Positions 62,210 to 64,000 of a stretch of 64,000 nt of DNA are shown piece by piece. Position 1 is the stretch's first letter; every line of letters starts with the position of its first letter. This stretch comes from Methylobacterium sp. 10. GTDB lineage: Bacteria > Pseudomonadota > Alphaproteobacteria > Rhizobiales > Beijerinckiaceae. The DNA lies in contig NZ_KI912577.1 of the NCBI RefSeq assembly GCF_000519085.1, positions 808,501-872,500 of the forward strand, given 5' to 3'. The notes below the pieces were generated by a model. It had not been told where the DNA came from. It made no database searches and worked only from the letters and a program-made list of their open reading frames with translations. The position numbers were made by a program, and so were the translations under genes.

Positions 62210-63577
62210 ATGAGCTCAGCGCCCAACAACATCACGCGCCTGCCGACCGCGAGGGCCACCGCGCTCGAGTCCAAGGAAGCCGTGGCCAAGGAAGAGCGGG
62301 CCCGGGCCAGCGAACTGGCGGTGAACGACGACCGCGAGCTGGTCCCCCGGCGGGACGACGAAGCCAAGCGGGAGCTGGCGCTCGATGCCGCGGAAGACGA
62401 GACGTTTTCCCTCGTCCCCCTGCCGCAGCCCGATCATAGCTGGAGCCGCACGCTGATCAGCTTCGGCCTCGTCGTGCTCCTGCCGCTGTGCCTGCTCGGG
62501 CTGTATTTCCTGTTCCTCGCCACGCCGCAATACTTCGCCGAATTCCGCTTCTCCGTGACCGAGGTGACGCCGTCGGCCGGCCCCCTCGGCGGAGGGAGCA
62601 GCGGGGGCACGGCCGCAGCGGCGGTCGCCAGCGCCATGGGCGGCCACGGCGGGGCGGTCAGCGGCGGCACCGCGCAGAACTTCGTCGTGATCGATTATCT
62701 CAAGAGCCGTCAGGTGGTCGACGAGCTGTCCCAGACCGTCAACATCCGCGAGATCTACAGCCGTCCCGAGATCGATTGGCCGAACCGGTTCGACAGGGGC
62801 CGATCGACGGAGCACTTGGTGCGATACTGGAACAAGATGGTCTGGGCGAATTACGACCCGCTCACCGGGCTCGCCTCCGTGGAGATCAAGGCGTTCCGGC
62901 CCGACGATGCCCTGACCATCGCCAGCCAGCTCGTCACCTTGTCGGAGAACCTCGTCAACAAGATCGCCAAGCGCGCCGAGGAGGATGCCGTCAAGTTCGC
63001 CGAGCAGGAGGTCGTCCGGGCCAAGGCCAGCCTCGACAAGGCCCGCGCCGCCATGGCCGAGTTCCGTGAGAAGGAAGGGGTGATCGATCCGATGCCGAGC
63101 GTCGTTACGGGCAATACCCAGCTCATCGGTACCTTGCGCGGATCGGTGTCGCAGCTGGAGGCCGATTACGACACGATCCGGAGGCAGAACCTCAGCGAGT
63201 CGGCGCCGTCGGTCCTGGCCCTCAAGTCCCGCGTCCAGGCCGCGCGCGAGCAGCTGGCCTCCGTGGAGCGCGAGGTTTCGGGCAGCCGCTCCGGCCGCAA
63301 CGTCCTGGCCGGCGTCGTCGCCCGGTTCGAGGCCCTCGACATGGACCGGCAATATGCGCAGGCGATCCTGCTCACCTCCCTGCAATCCCTCGACCGTGCA
63401 CGGGCCAGCGCGGCTGCCCAGCATCTCTATCTCACGCCCTACGTTCGCCCGGCCCTGCCCGAAAGCGCGGGCGGCCCGCGCGTCTTCCTGTCGATGGCGC
63501 TCGGAGCTTTCATCCTGGCAGCGATCTGGTTCATCGGCCTGCTCGCCGTGCGCTCGATCGTGAACAGCCGCGCCTGA
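62210..63577 (+). CDS. Capsule polysaccharide export inner-membrane protein (KpsE/Wzz-like)
   Basis: A 455-residue PCP-type protein. A hydrophilic, charged N-terminus of about 80 residues, TM1 at about 85-105 (LISFGLVVLLPLCLLGLYFL), a periplasmic part with FAEFRFSVTE, a Gly/Ser/Ala-rich insert, and a long coiled coil (KRAEEDAVKFAEQEVVRAKA, AREQLASVEREV), then PYVRPALPESAGGPR just before TM2 (FLSMALGAFILAAIWFIGLL). The P-x2-P before TM2 and YF.E.RF are KpsE hallmarks. It links the inner-membrane ABC transporter with the outer-membrane exporter. The next gene is the ABC permease. Confidence 0.85.
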   Translation: MSSAPNNITRLPTARATALESKEAVAKEERARASELAVNDDRELVPRRDDEAKRELALDAAEDETFSLVPLPQPDHSWSRTLISFGLVVLLPLCLLGLYFLFLATPQYFAEFRFSVTEVTPSAGPLGGGSSGGTAAAAVASAMGGHGGAVSGGTAQNFVVIDYLKSRQVVDELSQTVNIREIYSRPEIDWPNRFDRGRSTEHLVRYWNKMVWANYDPLTGLASVEIKAFRPDDALTIASQLVTLSENLVNKIAKRAEEDAVKFAEQEVVRAKASLDKARAAMAEFREKEGVIDPMPSVVTGNTQLIGTLRGSVSQLEADYDTIRRQNLSESAPSVLALKSRVQAAREQLASVEREVSGSRSGRNVLAGVVARFEALDMDRQYAQAILLTSLQSLDRARASAAAQHLYLTPYVRPALPESAGGPRVFLSMALGAFILAAIWFIGLLAVRSIVNSRA

Positions 63578-63722
63578 GCGAGCCCGGCCTTCGATCGGCA
63601 TGACCGCCGGCGCGGCCTCGGACAACATTCCGGTCTCGTGACGAGGCAACACCCGTCACGAGGTGCCGGTCCCGTAACCCGCCACTCCGCGTCACCCGAC
63701 ATCCTTGGATCGCGACTGAACG

Positions 63723-64000
63723 ATGGCAAATTCCTCGATCGTCCTTCCGGCCGCTATCTCGAAGCAGAGGGCACGACCGTGGCTGACGATCATGACGTCG
63801 TTGATCGTCCGTGATTTCGGAGTTCGCTTTCGCAACTTCCATCCGGCCATCGGCATTCTGCTGTTCATCGAACCGATCGTCGTCATCGCGACCGTAGCAG
63901 GATTGCGAATCTATCTCTTTGGAAAGGAGCCTCCTTTTGGCCCGTCGGTACTTCTCTTCATGGGAACCGGCGTATTCCCGTTCTATGTCTTCCGGCGCTG
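63723..64000 (+). CDS. Polysaccharide ABC exporter permease (KpsM-like), 3' end outside window
   Basis: Starts MANSSIVLPAAISKQRARPW and continues TIMTSLIVRDFGVRFRNFHP, IGILLFIEPIVVIATVAGLR, LLFMGTGVFPFYVFRR to the window edge. This is the N-terminus and first two helices of an ABC-2 type capsule export permease, consistent with the KpsE-like gene 145 bp upstream. The frame is open at base 64000, so the gene is incomplete here. Confidence 0.8.
   Translation, partial: MANSSIVLPAAISKQRARPWLTIMTSLIVRDFGVRFRNFHPAIGILLFIEPIVVIATVAGLRIYLFGKEPPFGPSVLLFMGTGVFPFYVFRR

Overview
The window is high-G+C DNA from an alphaproteobacterium. The gene set (factor-independent uricase, an Irr-like Fur protein, DUF6894 and PilZ proteins, RTX proteins, a leuA leader peptide) suggests Methylobacterium or a close relative. 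No 16S rRNA is present, so the genus is an inference.

Left part (1-14.6 kb): surface sugar and secreted protein genes. Eight glycosyltransferase genes lie in two converging blocks, including a two-domain sucrose-phosphate synthase/phosphatase. They are followed by a 783-residue RTX protein with five repeats of exactly 297 nt, a possible short terminator-bounded transcript, a GT29 (sialyltransferase)-like gene, and a DUF892/DUF2171 pair.

Centre-left (14.7-30.2 kb): purine salvage. It holds two NCS2-type permeases, a biuret hydrolase-like enzyme, a GntR regulator, a Tsx-like outer-membrane channel, an 8-oxoguanine deaminase, a BMP-type ABC importer, a fused OHCU decarboxylase/HIU hydrolase and a uricase. 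Together these would import oxidised or ordinary purines and convert 8-oxoguanine through urate to allantoin.

Centre-right (30.2-58.6 kb): mobile DNA at a tRNA-Lys gene. The intact tRNA-Lys(CTT) is at 58589-58664. A 47-bp copy of its 3' half recurs perfectly at 33751-33797, next to a tyrosine integrase, and imperfectly at 30560-30606. The 24.9-kb stretch between the perfect copies is an integrated island carrying an AlpA-like excisionase, a Rep-like gene, light-sensing and c-di-GMP genes, an Irr/MbfA-like iron pair with a strong operator, a phosphate transporter, serine recombinases, HEPN-like and OLD nuclease genes, an ImmA/IrrE protease and many small genes. It is decaying: the integrase, the Rep-like gene and an HhH-like gene each need one added base to be restored, and the HEPN-like and OLD genes each carry one in-frame TAG. 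A 3.1-kb segment to its left (GT61 gene, RTX and LysR remnants) lies between the two displaced tRNA ends.

Right part (58.7-64 kb): chromosomal backbone with leuA and a leucine-rich leader peptide, two exported small proteins, and the start of a capsule export operon (KpsE-like, KpsM-like) that runs off the window.
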